Assembly (NCBI GenBank): GCA_001803635.1 | Contig: MHDU01000044.1 | Location: 1-58,832, forward strand | Length of the DNA: 58,832 nt | From: Nitrospirae bacterium GWB2_47_37 | GTDB taxonomy: Bacteria > Nitrospirota > Thermodesulfovibrionia > Thermodesulfovibrionales > Dissulfurispiraceae | Reading direction: 5' to 3' | In this document: positions 1-8,703 of the stretch, one piece after another | Position numbering within the stretch: position 1 is the stretch's first letter | How the letters are laid out: the number at the start of each line of letters is the position of its first letter | The notes under the pieces: generated by a model | The model's input: only the letters and a program-made list of their open reading frames with translations | Told to the model about the DNA's origin: nothing | Databases searched by the model: none | Program-made: the position numbers and the translations under genes

Positions 1-137
1 TGATAACCGGCGTAATAGCGGCTGCAATAGCCTCGGTACTCGGCACCGGCATACTCGGCTGGACTGTGGGCGCCGTTGTAGATTCCGTAAAAAGCAGGCG
101 CGAAGCCGTAGAAGCTGCGCACGCGACGGCGAGGTAG
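1..137 (+). CDS. C-terminal end of a membrane-anchored subunit (partial)
   Basis: Only the last 44 codons are inside the window; the frame is open from base 3 to a TAG at 135-137. The fragment is a Gly/Ala/Ile-rich hydrophobic stretch of about 25 residues (one membrane span) followed by an Arg/Lys/Ala tail. A C-terminal anchor with a basic tail is typical of Tat-exported periplasmic subunits, for example small subunits of membrane-bound [NiFe] hydrogenases or Fe-S subunits of oxidoreductases. That, and its place 80 bases before an NrfD gene, suggests it belongs to the same electron-transfer complex. The catalytic identity cannot be told from this fragment. Confidence 0.6.
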   Translation, partial: ITGVIAAAIASVLGTGILGWTVGAVVDSVKSRREAVEAAHATAR

Positions 138-217
138 CGATAATTACTGCGGCAGGGTTTCGTGATTTTTAATCGCGGACCCCTGCTGAGGCTCACGTAA
201 AAAGGAGGAAGAGCAAC

Positions 218-1468
218 ATGCCAAATGAACTCAAGACCGCGAAGGTTTCCGACATTGTTAAAGACGTTACGAGGTCTTTCGATTCGGACGTCGCTTCGAA
301 CTGGTACTCCAACCTCTTGGAACTTTTATCAGGCGGCAAATCGTACTATGTGCTTTTGATTATAACGGCCGTTATAGTTTTCGCGGCTTCGTTCACAACG
401 CTCAATGCCCTGAATATCGGATACAGGCATGCCTATAATGTAACCCGCGAAATACCGTGGGGCATATTGATATCGACGTATATATTCTTTGTCGTTACCT
501 CTACCGGCCTCTGCATCGTTTCTTCGATAGGCCACGTGTTCGGGGTGAAGGATTTCATGCCCATCGCGAAACGGGCGGTGTTCATGTCCATAGTGACGAT
601 TACCGTAGGTTTTACGGTCATATTTTTCGAGATAGAGAACCCGTTCAGGATGGCCCTCTACAATGTCATATCTCCCGGACTGACGTCCAATATCTGGTGG
701 ATGGGAACCCTTTACGGCGCATATATGGTCTTTATGATCATCGAATACATTTTTCTTTTGCTGAACATGCATTCAATCGCGATGTATGCCGGACTGGCCG
801 GACTTCTCTCGGGCCTCGCGGCGCACAGCAATTTGGGAGCGATATTCGGAATGCTCCATGCCCGTGAATTCTGGTATGGGCCTTACCTGCCGATTTACTT
901 TATAGTTTCCGCTCTGGCTTCCGGATGCGCTGCCATAATTATTTTCACATACCTCGGCTATAAGATAAACAATGAGAAGATGGACAAACCCATGGAGCGC
1001 GCGATGGAAGTGGTAAGCAAGCTGGGTGCGCTGATGGTCGCCGTTCTTATATTTTTCAACGTATGGAAGATAATAACCGGCTTCGTGGGAGGCGCGGGCA
1101 AGCAGGAGGCATTGACGGCCATGTTTGCGGGACCCTACGCCTTTAATTTCTGGTTTTTTGAAGTCATGCTGGGTATGCTCCTTCCGTTCGCGCTCTTTCT
1201 GTATTCGAAAGGAAAGAACATTCCAATGATGTTTTTAGCTTCCGTATTGATGACCGTAGGGATTTTTATTATGAGATACGACCTTGTGGTCATAGGGCAG
1301 GTGGTGCCTTCTTATCACGAATTAGGGGTTAACGAATATAAGGGACTGCTTCAATACAGGCCGAGCTTCTATGAGATTATGGTTGTGGTTGCGGGAGTAG
1401 GGATCACGGCCTTATCGTTCATGGTAGGCGAACGTGTCTTCAAGGGACATAAAAGTGAAATTCACTGA
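218..1468 (+). CDS. NrfD/PsrC-family quinone-interacting membrane subunit
   Basis: This 416-residue protein has about ten hydrophobic segments spread over its length (for example residues 40-60, 83-105, 160-182, 312-335 and 385-405) and few large soluble loops, as in the NrfD/PsrC/HybB/DsrP family. These proteins exchange electrons between menaquinol and a periplasmic Fe-S partner. The start ATG is preceded by AAAAAGGAGG at a good distance. The gene is followed after 32 bases by a Tat-exported ferredoxin and then by a hexaheme cytochrome, a usual arrangement for Hyb, Qrc, Dsr or Psr-type modules. The family assignment is by overall pattern. Which enzyme it serves is unknown because the upstream gene is cut off. 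Confidence 0.85.
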   Translation: MPNELKTAKVSDIVKDVTRSFDSDVASNWYSNLLELLSGGKSYYVLLIITAVIVFAASFTTLNALNIGYRHAYNVTREIPWGILISTYIFFVVTSTGLCIVSSIGHVFGVKDFMPIAKRAVFMSIVTITVGFTVIFFEIENPFRMALYNVISPGLTSNIWWMGTLYGAYMVFMIIEYIFLLLNMHSIAMYAGLAGLLSGLAAHSNLGAIFGMLHAREFWYGPYLPIYFIVSALASGCAAIIIFTYLGYKINNEKMDKPMERAMEVVSKLGALMVAVLIFFNVWKIITGFVGGAGKQEALTAMFAGPYAFNFWFFEVMLGMLLPFALFLYSKGKNIPMMFLASVLMTVGIFIMRYDLVVIGQVVPSYHELGVNEYKGLLQYRPSFYEIMVVVAGVGITALSFMVGERVFKGHKSEIH

Positions 1469-1500
1469 CGGGTCGAAGACTCGCAGAGCGGAGGCTAAAT

Positions 1501-2256
1501 ATGAGAAAAGATAAAATAGATCTCGACGAGTTTGAGAAAGAAGACATGAACGGCGTGAGCCCGATGGAAAGGCGCGAATTTCTGAAGATAGGGCTGGCGA
1601 TTACCGGCATATTCGCGGGCGGTACATTGCTTTCGGCGGTTTCGACCATGAGCAGGGTTTTCGCTTCTGCGGATGAATATGCCGAGAAATATCCTTACAA
1701 GCCGCATTACAGCATGGTGATGAGGCAGGACAGGTGCATAGACTGCGAGCGGTGCATGGAGGCGTGCATAGTGACTAACGACGTGCCCGATTACGGCTAC
1801 CGCACTACGATATTGCAGAAAGACTCGCCTGACGCGATAGGACAGAAGCGTGAATTCATCCCGGTTCTCTGCAATCAATGTAATAATCCTCCCTGCGTCA
1901 GGGCGTGTCCCACGAAGGCTACGTATAAGGACAAAAAGAACGGTATCGTCATGATGGAGTACAAAAAGTGCATAGGATGCAAGACCTGCGTCGTCGCGTG
2001 TCCTTATAACGCAAGGTATTTTAACGAGGAGAAACATGCCATCGACAAATGCAATTTCTGTGTCGATACCCGCCTCTCCAAAGGCGAAAAGCTGACCGCG
2101 TGCGCGGCGGCGTGTCCTGCCGGGGTTCGTATCTTCGGCGACCTTTCGGATACCGGGAGCGAGGTTTATAGGCTTATTCATCAGATCGAAAGGCCCGTGT
2201 GGGTTATGAGGCCCGAGGTCGGCGCAAAACCCAACGTATTTTACATGAAAGGATAA
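1501..2256 (+). CDS. Tat-exported ferredoxin with four [4Fe-4S] cluster motifs
   Basis: The N-terminus carries a twin-arginine signal (ERREFLKIG, then a hydrophobic stretch up to about residue 50). The remainder has four cysteine groups: CIDCERCMEAC, CNQCNNPPCVRAC, CIGCKTCVVAC, and CNFC with a later CAAAC. This is the NrfC/HybA/DsrO/PsrB pattern that gives four [4Fe-4S] clusters, placing the protein in the periplasm as the wire between NrfD and a catalytic or cytochrome subunit. A GGAGG lies about ten bases before the ATG. The next gene starts 11 bases after its stop. The length (251 residues) is normal for the family. Confidence 0.9.
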   Translation: MRKDKIDLDEFEKEDMNGVSPMERREFLKIGLAITGIFAGGTLLSAVSTMSRVFASADEYAEKYPYKPHYSMVMRQDRCIDCERCMEACIVTNDVPDYGYRTTILQKDSPDAIGQKREFIPVLCNQCNNPPCVRACPTKATYKDKKNGIVMMEYKKCIGCKTCVVACPYNARYFNEEKHAIDKCNFCVDTRLSKGEKLTACAAACPAGVRIFGDLSDTGSEVYRLIHQIERPVWVMRPEVGAKPNVFYMKG

Positions 2257-2267
2257 GGAGAGCGGCT

Positions 2268-2903
2268 ATGAAAAAGACGGTACTGACAATTCTGATTATG
2301 ACGTTCGTGACGGTTTTTTTTGCAGAGAATAAAAATATAGACGCACGGACGGATGGGGTCTCCGGAGGCGGGGATATAGTCTATACAAAGCCGGTTAAGG
2401 CGGTAATCTTCAGCCATAAACTGCACGTGGAAGAAAGGGGGCTCAGCTGCGACATGTGCCACAACGGCCTCTTTGAACCGGCGGCATTGAAGGCTCAGGA
2501 AAAGGGCGATTTCAATATGGATTCCCTTTATAAGGGTAAGTATTGCGGCGCGTGTCACGACGGCAAAATGGCGTTCGCTTCAAATACCCAGTGCGCCCGC
2601 TGCCATACGGGCGTCAAGGGATATAACGCCTACCGGAAAATGAACCCCGTCAAAAGCCCTATATCCGGCCCTAAAGCGGATATTGTTTATACTTCCAAGG
2701 GTATCGGCCCGGCAAAATTCAGCCATAACTTTCATGCAAAGGCATTCGGCTGCAACGATTGCCATGCTAAACACTTTGCGATGAAAAAGGGCGGCAGCAA
2801 TATGAAGATGGACGCCATGTACGGCGGCAAGTTCTGCGGGACATGCCATAACGGCAGCACGGCTTCGGCAGTAACGGATTGCGCGAAATGCCATAAGACA
2901 TAA
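2268..2903 (+). CDS. Periplasmic hexaheme c-type cytochrome (two triheme c7-like domains)
   Basis: After a Lys-Lys signal peptide (about 25 residues) the protein holds six CxxCH haem c sites: CDMCH, CGACH and CARCH in the first half, CNDCH, CGTCH and CAKCH in the second. The two halves are alike, each beginning with a F-S-H-x-x-H axial-histidine motif and including an M-D-x-x-Y-x-G-K-x-C-G segment. This points to an internal duplication of a triheme c7/c3-type domain. I start it at the ATG after GGATAAGGAG, which overlaps the stop of the preceding gene; an in-frame start farther upstream would be buried in that gene and add a non-signal extension. It is probably the soluble electron acceptor or donor of the NrfD/ferredoxin module. 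Confidence 0.88.
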   Translation: MKKTVLTILIMTFVTVFFAENKNIDARTDGVSGGGDIVYTKPVKAVIFSHKLHVEERGLSCDMCHNGLFEPAALKAQEKGDFNMDSLYKGKYCGACHDGKMAFASNTQCARCHTGVKGYNAYRKMNPVKSPISGPKADIVYTSKGIGPAKFSHNFHAKAFGCNDCHAKHFAMKKGGSNMKMDAMYGGKFCGTCHNGSTASAVTDCAKCHKT

Positions 2904-2962
2904 CAGGTTTTCCCCAACCCTTCCCTTTCCCCCCAATCTCCCCAAGAAATAAGGGAAGGGAA

Positions 2963-3000
2963 CTTCCCTCTCCCTCCCCCGGGAGGGGGAAGTTTTTTTT
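2963..3000 (+). terminator. Rho-independent terminator of the NrfD-cytochrome operon
   Basis: A 12-base arm (2963-2974) pairs with 2981-2992 (one G-T pair), leaving a six-base loop TCCCCC, and is followed by eight T residues (2993-3000). A second perfect 10-base inverted repeat lies just upstream (CCCTTCCCTT at 2918-2927 and AAGGGAAGGG at 2951-2960) and could compete with it. The T run overlaps the stop codon of the convergent gene. Confidence 0.85.
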
Positions 3001-3292
3001 ACGGCTTATTTTCGCGCGTGAGGGCATTGAAAAAATAGGCTATTATCAGGGTGCATAATCCGCCCAGGAACGCCCCGAATGCGCCTATAAATCCTATAAC
3101 GACGATAACACCTAAAATAACAAATATGTGATTGTTTGGAAGGGCTGTTTTAAACAGTTTGTTCATGTCATTCGCTACGGCCTCGCTCCATCCGCCGCCG
3201 AAGCTTTGTCCGAACATTAAATCCATGCTCAGGGCGACTGTAAGGCCTAATATACCGCCCGCAATCGCGCCTATGTAGAATGCCTTTTTCAC
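2999..3292 (-). CDS. Small two-span membrane protein of unknown function
   Basis: The 97-residue protein has a hydrophobic N-terminal segment (residues 5-25) and a second, Gly-rich segment (about 57-88). Between them is a polar stretch holding Trp and Asn residues. I do not recognise the family. It begins with GTG directly after the TAA of the sigma-54 regulator gene, so it is translationally coupled to it and last in the acr3-uspA-kinase-regulator operon. Its stop codon lies in the T run of the convergent terminator. A membrane effector or target of the upstream two-component system is possible but is only inference from position. Confidence 0.6.
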   Translation of the reverse strand: MKKAFYIGAIAGGILGLTVALSMDLMFGQSFGGGWSEAVANDMNKLFKTALPNNHIFVILGVIVVIGFIGAFGAFLGGLCTLIIAYFFNALTRENKP

Positions 3293-4639
3293 TTACTCCT
3301 CTATTTCGTATTTTTTAAATTTCCTGTAAAGGGTGGCGAGGTCTATGCCGAGCGCCTTCGCGGTTTTTTCTTTATTCCTGTCGTGAGATTCGTACAGCCT
3401 GATAAGCAGGCTTTTTTCATAGTCGCCGAGGTATGTCTTGAGTGTGGAAGAATAAGTAGAGTGTTCTATATTTTTGAGTTTATCGGGAAGGCCGGCGGCG
3501 GTTATGCGGTCGGTTTCCGCGAGGATAACCGCCCTCTCGATCACATTGCTCAACTCCCGCACATTGCCGGGCCATGAATATTCCAGCAGTAACGAAACGG
3601 CGTCTTTATCCGCTCCTTTTATATTCTTGGCGTGCTCTTTCGAGAACTTGGCCGTAAAATGCCTTGCGAGTATCTCTATATCGTCCTTTCTCGCACGCAG
3701 CGGAGGTAATTTTATTTCTATGACATTCAGTCTCCAGTACATGTCTTCCCTGAATTTCCCGTCTTTTATTTTGGTTTCTATATCCGTATTGGTTGCGGAT
3801 ATTATTCTTACATCCACAATTTTCGGCTTTGTATCACCGAGGGGATAAACCTCTCCCGTCTCCAGAACTTTCAAGAGTTTTGCCTGAAGACTTGTCGGCA
3901 TATCGCCTATCTCATCGAGGAAAAACGTTCCCTGATGAGCAAGCGGGATAAGTCCTATCTTATCGGATACGGCGCCCGTGAACGCTCCTTTTTTGTAGCC
4001 GAACAGCTCCGACTCCAAAAGCCCTTCGGGGATCGCGGAACAGTTTATGGATATGAAGGGGTTATCCCGGCGCGGGCTGTTACAGTGTATAAGTTCGGCG
4101 ATAAGGCCTTTCCCGGTGCCGCTTTCTCCGAGTATAAGTATATTGCTTTTAGTCGGGATAACCTTTTCGAGGGTTTCCATAATCCCGATCATAGATTCCG
4201 AGATTGCTATAAAATCCCTGCATGCCATGCGCTGGCTTATCTGCTGTTTCAGCGCAATGTTTTCGTTAATCAGCTTTTTTTGTTCAATGACTTTTCCGAC
4301 GGTTAGTTTTATCTCTTCGTTCAGGAACGGTTTGACTATATAATCGGCGGCGCCTTTTTTCATTGCCTCGACCGCGGATTCGATCGATGCAAAGGCGGTC
4401 ATGATTATCACGGGCGTATCGGAGCTTATCTCTTTTGTTTTTTCAAGCACGGCCATGCCGTCCATCCTGCCCATTTTCAGGTCCGTAATAACAATATCGA
4501 ACGATTCGTTCTTGAGTCTTTCGACCGCATCCTCTCCGCTGTTGACCGATGCGGTTAAATATCCCTCGCGCTTTAAGAGAAATTCGAGAGCCTTGCAAAT
4601 ATCTATTTCGTCGTCCGCTATCAGTATTTTGGATTTCAT
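3293..4639 (-). CDS. NtrC-family sigma-54-dependent response regulator
   Basis: The 448-residue protein has the canonical three-part layout. A receiver domain carries an acidic pair at 9-10 and a phospho-acceptor Asp at about 53. An AAA+ domain has Walker A GESGTGKG and the sigma-54 contact motif GAFTGA. A Fis-type helix-turn-helix is at the C-terminus (KTAKALGIDLATLYRK). It activates sigma-54 RNA polymerase at enhancer-bound promoters when phosphorylated. Its ATG overlaps the TGA of the upstream histidine kinase gene, so the pair is coupled and cognate. No -24/-12 promoter was identified with confidence in the operon itself. Confidence 0.93.
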   Translation of the reverse strand: MKSKILIADDEIDICKALEFLLKREGYLTASVNSGEDAVERLKNESFDIVITDLKMGRMDGMAVLEKTKEISSDTPVIIMTAFASIESAVEAMKKGAADYIVKPFLNEEIKLTVGKVIEQKKLINENIALKQQISQRMACRDFIAISESMIGIMETLEKVIPTKSNILILGESGTGKGLIAELIHCNSPRRDNPFISINCSAIPEGLLESELFGYKKGAFTGAVSDKIGLIPLAHQGTFFLDEIGDMPTSLQAKLLKVLETGEVYPLGDTKPKIVDVRIISATNTDIETKIKDGKFREDMYWRLNVIEIKLPPLRARKDDIEILARHFTAKFSKEHAKNIKGADKDAVSLLLEYSWPGNVRELSNVIERAVILAETDRITAAGLPDKLKNIEHSTYSSTLKTYLGDYEKSLLIRLYESHDRNKEKTAKALGIDLATLYRKFKKYEIEE

Positions 4640-6672
4640 AGGCCGGCCGCCGGAAGCGTGATCGTAAAAGTGCTGCCCTTTCCGGTTTCGCTTTCAACCG
4701 TCAGGGTTCCGTTCATTTTTTTGATAATATCGTAGCTTACGGCGAGGCCGAGGCCGGTGCCTTTCTCTTTTGTCGTATAGAACGGTTCGAATATATGCGC
4801 CAAATCCTCCCTATTTATGCCTGAACCGGCATCTTGAAATTCTATCAGGATGTCGTTTCCCTTTGCCGTGCTTCTGACGGTAAGAGCTCCGCCGTCGGGT
4901 ATGGCGTCTATGGCATTAAGTACAAGATTTACGAATACCTGCGACAACCGGTTGCCGTCGATAGTAATAGGCCGGATCGAAGGTGAAAGCTCTTTTGTAA
5001 TGTTTATGTCCTTAGCCTTTTTATCGTACTGAATGAGGTTCAGCGATGTTTCTATGATATCGTTGATCAGGCATTCCTTCGGCTCTTCCGCGGGCATCTT
5101 GGAAAAACCCGATAGTTGCTTCAGTATTTCCGAAATCCTGCTTATGTGAAAATAAACGGTTTCAAGGCTCTCTTTTTTGAATTTGTCGTCTTCCATTTCC
5201 CTGAGTATCTGTACGAAGGAGAATATAGAGGTGAGCGGATTTCCGATCTCGTGAGCGATGCCTGCGGCAAGCCTGCCTATGGAGGCCAATTTTTCGGAAT
5301 GGATTATCTGCTCTTCCATCTTTTTTATCTCTGTAACATCCTGAATAAGCCTGATATAGCCGTGCGTTTCCCCGTCAATTCCTTTTATCGGGGCATTGGT
5401 AACCTGAAAGTATTTGCCCTTCTGTCCGAAAAGGTCGGTCATTATTGCAGTATTAATGTCTTTGGTTTTCGTATCGAAAAGGATCGAGCAGTCCGCGCAT
5501 AGATCCTCGCAGGACATGCCTGTAATCTCATGGCCTACCATTTCGACTATCTTTTTGTTCGTCCAGCGGATCTTTCCGCGGTCATCAAGCAGGACGATGC
5601 CGCTGCCCATCGCGCTCACTACAGTGTCGAGCTTTTCTTTTTCGCTCGTCAGTTCCGCAGTGCGTTCTTTGACCTTGCTCTCGAGTTCCGACGCATAACG
5701 TTCGAGTTCCTGTTCCCTTTTTGCAGATTCTTCGGCCTTAATCCGTTTTTTGTTGAATACTATCAATAAGGCGGAGATAATGCTGGTTGCGGTGAAAATG
5801 GCGATTATAAGATAGGAATACAGTTCCATGCTTCGTTTTGTCGCGAGAGTTACCTCCGAATAAGGGGCAGATGCGGCAATGATCCATAAGAGGTTGTCCA
5901 TGCCGACGGTGGAGAATGCTATGATCTTATCTTCTCCCGTAGGCGCGATATACCTGCCGTAATTCCCGGTCTTGCCTTCTATAACCTTTTTTTCGAGGTC
6001 GAAATTCATGTGGCACTTGAAGCATGCCGGGTCCGCCTTATAGATATTTCCTCCCATCATTCCGGGCTGGGTAGGGTGGTACAGGAGAGTCCCTTCTTTA
6101 TCCATCATCCATGCGTATCCCCTGTTGCCAGATGTTATGTCGCCTACAAAATGTTCTGCTATGTCGCGAATCGTTAATACCATAAATACTACGCCTTCCA
6201 TCTCGTTGTTATGGCCGATCGGCGAGAGCACATATATTGATTTATGCGTTTCCATGACAAAGGAACTGTCGATATTCATGGCTTTTGCCCGCTGCATAAT
6301 ATCAGGCACGGCCTGTTTCAACGATTTATTATTGCCCTTGAAAAATACAAGTTCTCCGGCAGCGTTGATTATTCCGATGTCCGATTTGATGATGGGTTTT
6401 CTTCTTAATCCGTCATGTGAAAGCCATTGTAATGTTTGTTTATTGCTTATGTCGGTTTTTGAAAGCATCGTTGACATATGAAGGACATCTTCCTTGAGAA
6501 AATGAAGATACGCCTCGATATTATTGGCTACGGATTTTGAGAGCAAAAGCTGCTGCTTGTTGAACTGCTCCGCCATCTCCATCTGAAGGGACTGCTGGAA
6601 AAAAACATTCAATGTGATGAGCACGGAGATGATTACTACAAGAGGACCTATTATTAAGAGATAGCCTTTCAT
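4636..6672 (-). CDS. Membrane histidine kinase with a CxxCH haem motif in its periplasmic sensor
   Basis: Residues 3-25 form a membrane span, about 26-283 a periplasmic Cache-like sensor, and 284-306 a second span. A coiled coil, a PAS domain (about 350-450), a dimerisation domain with His474 (AAGIAHEIGNP) and an HATPase domain (DAGSGI, GTGLGL) follow. Within the sensor, C217-F-K-C220-H221 is a perfect c-type haem attachment motif. Periplasmic haem c sensor domains of this type are known from Geobacter chemoreceptors. The PAS domain also has a Cys cluster (C-E-D-L-C-A-D-C). The gene has AAGGAG before its ATG, follows uspA by 25 bases and overlaps the regulator gene. Signal and ligand are unknown; redox or a gas such as NO is a guess. 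Confidence 0.9.
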   Translation of the reverse strand: MKGYLLIIGPLVVIISVLITLNVFFQQSLQMEMAEQFNKQQLLLSKSVANNIEAYLHFLKEDVLHMSTMLSKTDISNKQTLQWLSHDGLRRKPIIKSDIGIINAAGELVFFKGNNKSLKQAVPDIMQRAKAMNIDSSFVMETHKSIYVLSPIGHNNEMEGVVFMVLTIRDIAEHFVGDITSGNRGYAWMMDKEGTLLYHPTQPGMMGGNIYKADPACFKCHMNFDLEKKVIEGKTGNYGRYIAPTGEDKIIAFSTVGMDNLLWIIAASAPYSEVTLATKRSMELYSYLIIAIFTATSIISALLIVFNKKRIKAEESAKREQELERYASELESKVKERTAELTSEKEKLDTVVSAMGSGIVLLDDRGKIRWTNKKIVEMVGHEITGMSCEDLCADCSILFDTKTKDINTAIMTDLFGQKGKYFQVTNAPIKGIDGETHGYIRLIQDVTEIKKMEEQIIHSEKLASIGRLAAGIAHEIGNPLTSIFSFVQILREMEDDKFKKESLETVYFHISRISEILKQLSGFSKMPAEEPKECLINDIIETSLNLIQYDKKAKDINITKELSPSIRPITIDGNRLSQVFVNLVLNAIDAIPDGGALTVRSTAKGNDILIEFQDAGSGINREDLAHIFEPFYTTKEKGTGLGLAVSYDIIKKMNGTLTVESETGKGSTFTITLPAAGL

Positions 6673-6697
6673 TTCAAAGCTCCTTAAATGATCGGGA

Positions 6698-7594
6698 TCA
6701 CTTTTTACAACTTACGAGCAATACCGGCCTGTCGCTGTATTCGACCGTATTCCGCGCGACGGATCCCCATAAAATGCCTTTGACGTATCCCTTGCCGTGA
6801 GAACCCATGATAATAAGGGATGTGTTCTCTTCCTTAGCTATCCTTATAATGTCCGTGTTGGGTTTCCCTATCCGGATATGCAGTTTTACTTTGAATCCCT
6901 GTTTTTCAAGATCGTGCTTGACCGATTCGAGTTTTTCCTTGTCGGTGTTCCAGAACTCTTTAAGCTTCTTCGGGGTCAGCATCTTCATGGCCTTTTCGTC
7001 CATTACATGCGCTGTGATTATCTCCTCGACGCCATTATTTTTGAGCCCTTTTATGTATTCCAGAGCCGTTTCAGCGCAGACTGACCAGTCGGTGGGATAG
7101 AGAACCCTGCCGAAGGGTATTTCACAGTATTTTACGCATTTCCCCTTATCGCCGCCGAAGACAGCCGGATGTTTCGGTATATAAACCGGTATGCCTCCGT
7201 AGCGGATGAGTTTATCGGTAGTCGAGCCGGTGAATATTTCTCCGATAATTCCCCTCTTCTGCTTTCCCGACGCGATGAGCGATACTTTCTCCTTTGCGGC
7301 AACCCTTAGTATCTCCCTGTAAGGTATTCCGGTCTCTATTATTTTTTTTGCCTTAAGCCCCACGCCTTCTATCATTTTTACGGCGTCGGTCATTTTAAGT
7401 TCCGCGATTTTGGATAGTTTCTTTATGTCCGCAGCATTATATCCCTCGTATTTGTCCATAGGCAGTTTCGCTGTGTCTATTACATGGAGCAGGACGATCT
7501 CTTTTGCGCCCACTTTTTTGAGATGCAATACGCAAGAAAGGACGTCGAGCGAGAATTCATCAAAGCTTATAGGATAAAGTATTTTTTTATACAC
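6698..7594 (-). CDS. Tandem universal stress protein (two UspA domains)
   Basis: The 298-residue protein contains two UspA folds, about residues 1-140 and 160-298. Each starts with a KKILYP/GRVLYPTD beta strand and ends in a nucleotide-loop motif. The second domain has the clear ATP-binding signature G-S-H-G-x(9)-G-S-V-A. The first domain has a looser GKQKRG-x-GS version. Two-domain Usps are cytosolic ATP-binding stress proteins. It begins with GTG after AGGAGATT inside the last codons of acr3 (8-base overlap), so the two are co-translated. Its place between a metalloid exporter and a sensor kinase suggests a role in the same stress response. Confidence 0.88.
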   Translation of the reverse strand: MYKKILYPISFDEFSLDVLSCVLHLKKVGAKEIVLLHVIDTAKLPMDKYEGYNAADIKKLSKIAELKMTDAVKMIEGVGLKAKKIIETGIPYREILRVAAKEKVSLIASGKQKRGIIGEIFTGSTTDKLIRYGGIPVYIPKHPAVFGGDKGKCVKYCEIPFGRVLYPTDWSVCAETALEYIKGLKNNGVEEIITAHVMDEKAMKMLTPKKLKEFWNTDKEKLESVKHDLEKQGFKVKLHIRIGKPNTDIIRIAKEENTSLIIMGSHGKGYVKGILWGSVARNTVEYSDRPVLLVSCKK

Positions 7595-8648
7595 GATTGA
7601 ATCTCCTGTTGAAAAGCCTGTGCTCAGTGGACTTTGCGAACCACACGAGGGCGAGCATTACCGGCACTTCTATAAGCGGCCCTATAACGGTCGCCAGCGC
7701 CACAGTAGGGTTAAAAGCGGTAATCGCTATGGCAATGGCTATCTCGAAATCCCTTCCCGTCGAATTAAAGCCTACGGCAACCGCATCCCTGTAATTCAGC
7801 CCTAATTTCCATGAGGTAAGATATACGACTACGAACATAGTCCAGAAAAAGAGCGCCATCGGGATTGCCAGTTGCGCGATAAACATCGGCCTTTCGAGTA
7901 TCAGATCGCCCTTTAAGGCAAACATTACTATTAGAGTGAAAAGGAGTCCTATGATCGACATTGTATTCAGATGGAATTTCAGCTTATGGAACCGGTCTTC
8001 GCCGAACCTCTTTACGCCTAAAAACCGCGTAAGCATTCCTGCAATGAGTGGAATGCCTAAGTATAAAAGCACACTTTCGCCGACGACCAGCACGTCGAAT
8101 TCGACATTGCCGAGCAGGAGTTTAGCATATACAGGGATAAGCGCCATCTGTATAACGGAGTTTAAGGCTACGAGTATTATAGCCAGAGGCCCGTTGCCGG
8201 CGGAAAGATAGGTGAACACGATAACCATTGCTATGCACGGCGCGAGGCCGTAAAGGACGAGTCCGATGTATAAATCCGGATATCCGCTTAAAAATATTTT
8301 TGCGAGCAAAAGCATGAAGAACGGGGCTACGGCATAATTGAAGAACATCACTATCAGGAGCTGTTTTGGAGATTTGGCCGCCTTGCCGAGATCCTCGAAT
8401 TTGATGTTCGCCATTGCCGGATATATCATCATAAACAGTCCGACGACGACGCCCAGCGCAAGGGTGTTGGGAACGGTGAACTCGTAAGCGCCGTGAAAGA
8501 TCGCTTTAACGGCGTCTATGGGCGGCGTGAGTTGAAAGTTTGAAATCCCGTACCATTTACCGGCTGCGATGCCTATGATCATGCTGACGATAACGAATGC
8601 CGGCATGAGCCTGAAGTCGTGGAGCTTTTCAAGAAGCCCTATTCGCAT
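7587..8648 (-). CDS. acr3: ACR3-family arsenite (or related anion) permease
   Basis: The 353-residue protein has about ten membrane spans and the ACR3 signatures: a conserved Cys in G-L-A-P-C-I-A-M-V, a STGRDFEIAIAIAI stretch, and T-V-I-G-P-L-I-E-V-P-V-M-L near the C-terminus. ACR3 proteins export As(III) by proton antiport; some relatives in the BASS superfamily carry other anions. No arsR, arsC or arsA lies nearby. The usual arsenic operon context is therefore missing and the substrate is inferred from family only. It is the first gene of a five-gene operon. No ribosome binding site precedes the ATG, but a promoter -10 box lies five bases upstream. Confidence 0.82.
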   Translation of the reverse strand: MRIGLLEKLHDFRLMPAFVIVSMIIGIAAGKWYGISNFQLTPPIDAVKAIFHGAYEFTVPNTLALGVVVGLFMMIYPAMANIKFEDLGKAAKSPKQLLIVMFFNYAVAPFFMLLLAKIFLSGYPDLYIGLVLYGLAPCIAMVIVFTYLSAGNGPLAIILVALNSVIQMALIPVYAKLLLGNVEFDVLVVGESVLLYLGIPLIAGMLTRFLGVKRFGEDRFHKLKFHLNTMSIIGLLFTLIVMFALKGDLILERPMFIAQLAIPMALFFWTMFVVVYLTSWKLGLNYRDAVAVGFNSTGRDFEIAIAIAITAFNPTVALATVIGPLIEVPVMLALVWFAKSTEHRLFNRRFNRV

Positions 8649-8653
8649 AAACT

Positions 8654-8683
8654 ATTTTAAATATATGGATGCAAAAAAATCAA
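8654..8683 (-). promoter_or_regulatory. Promoter of the acr3 operon (leaderless)
   Basis: On the minus strand TTGATT (8678-8683) and TAAAAT (8654-8659) are 18 bases apart, and the acr3 ATG begins only five bases after the -10 box. There is no purine-rich ribosome binding site between them. Transcription would start at or inside the first codons, so a leaderless message is likely. Confidence 0.5.
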
Positions 8684-8703
8684 CAACATTAACTTCCGCC
8701 CAT

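Noticed and set aside
329-772. Open frames antisense to nrfD and to many other genes
   Set aside because: They mirror strongly coding sequences on the other strand, lack ribosome binding sites and show no family resemblance.
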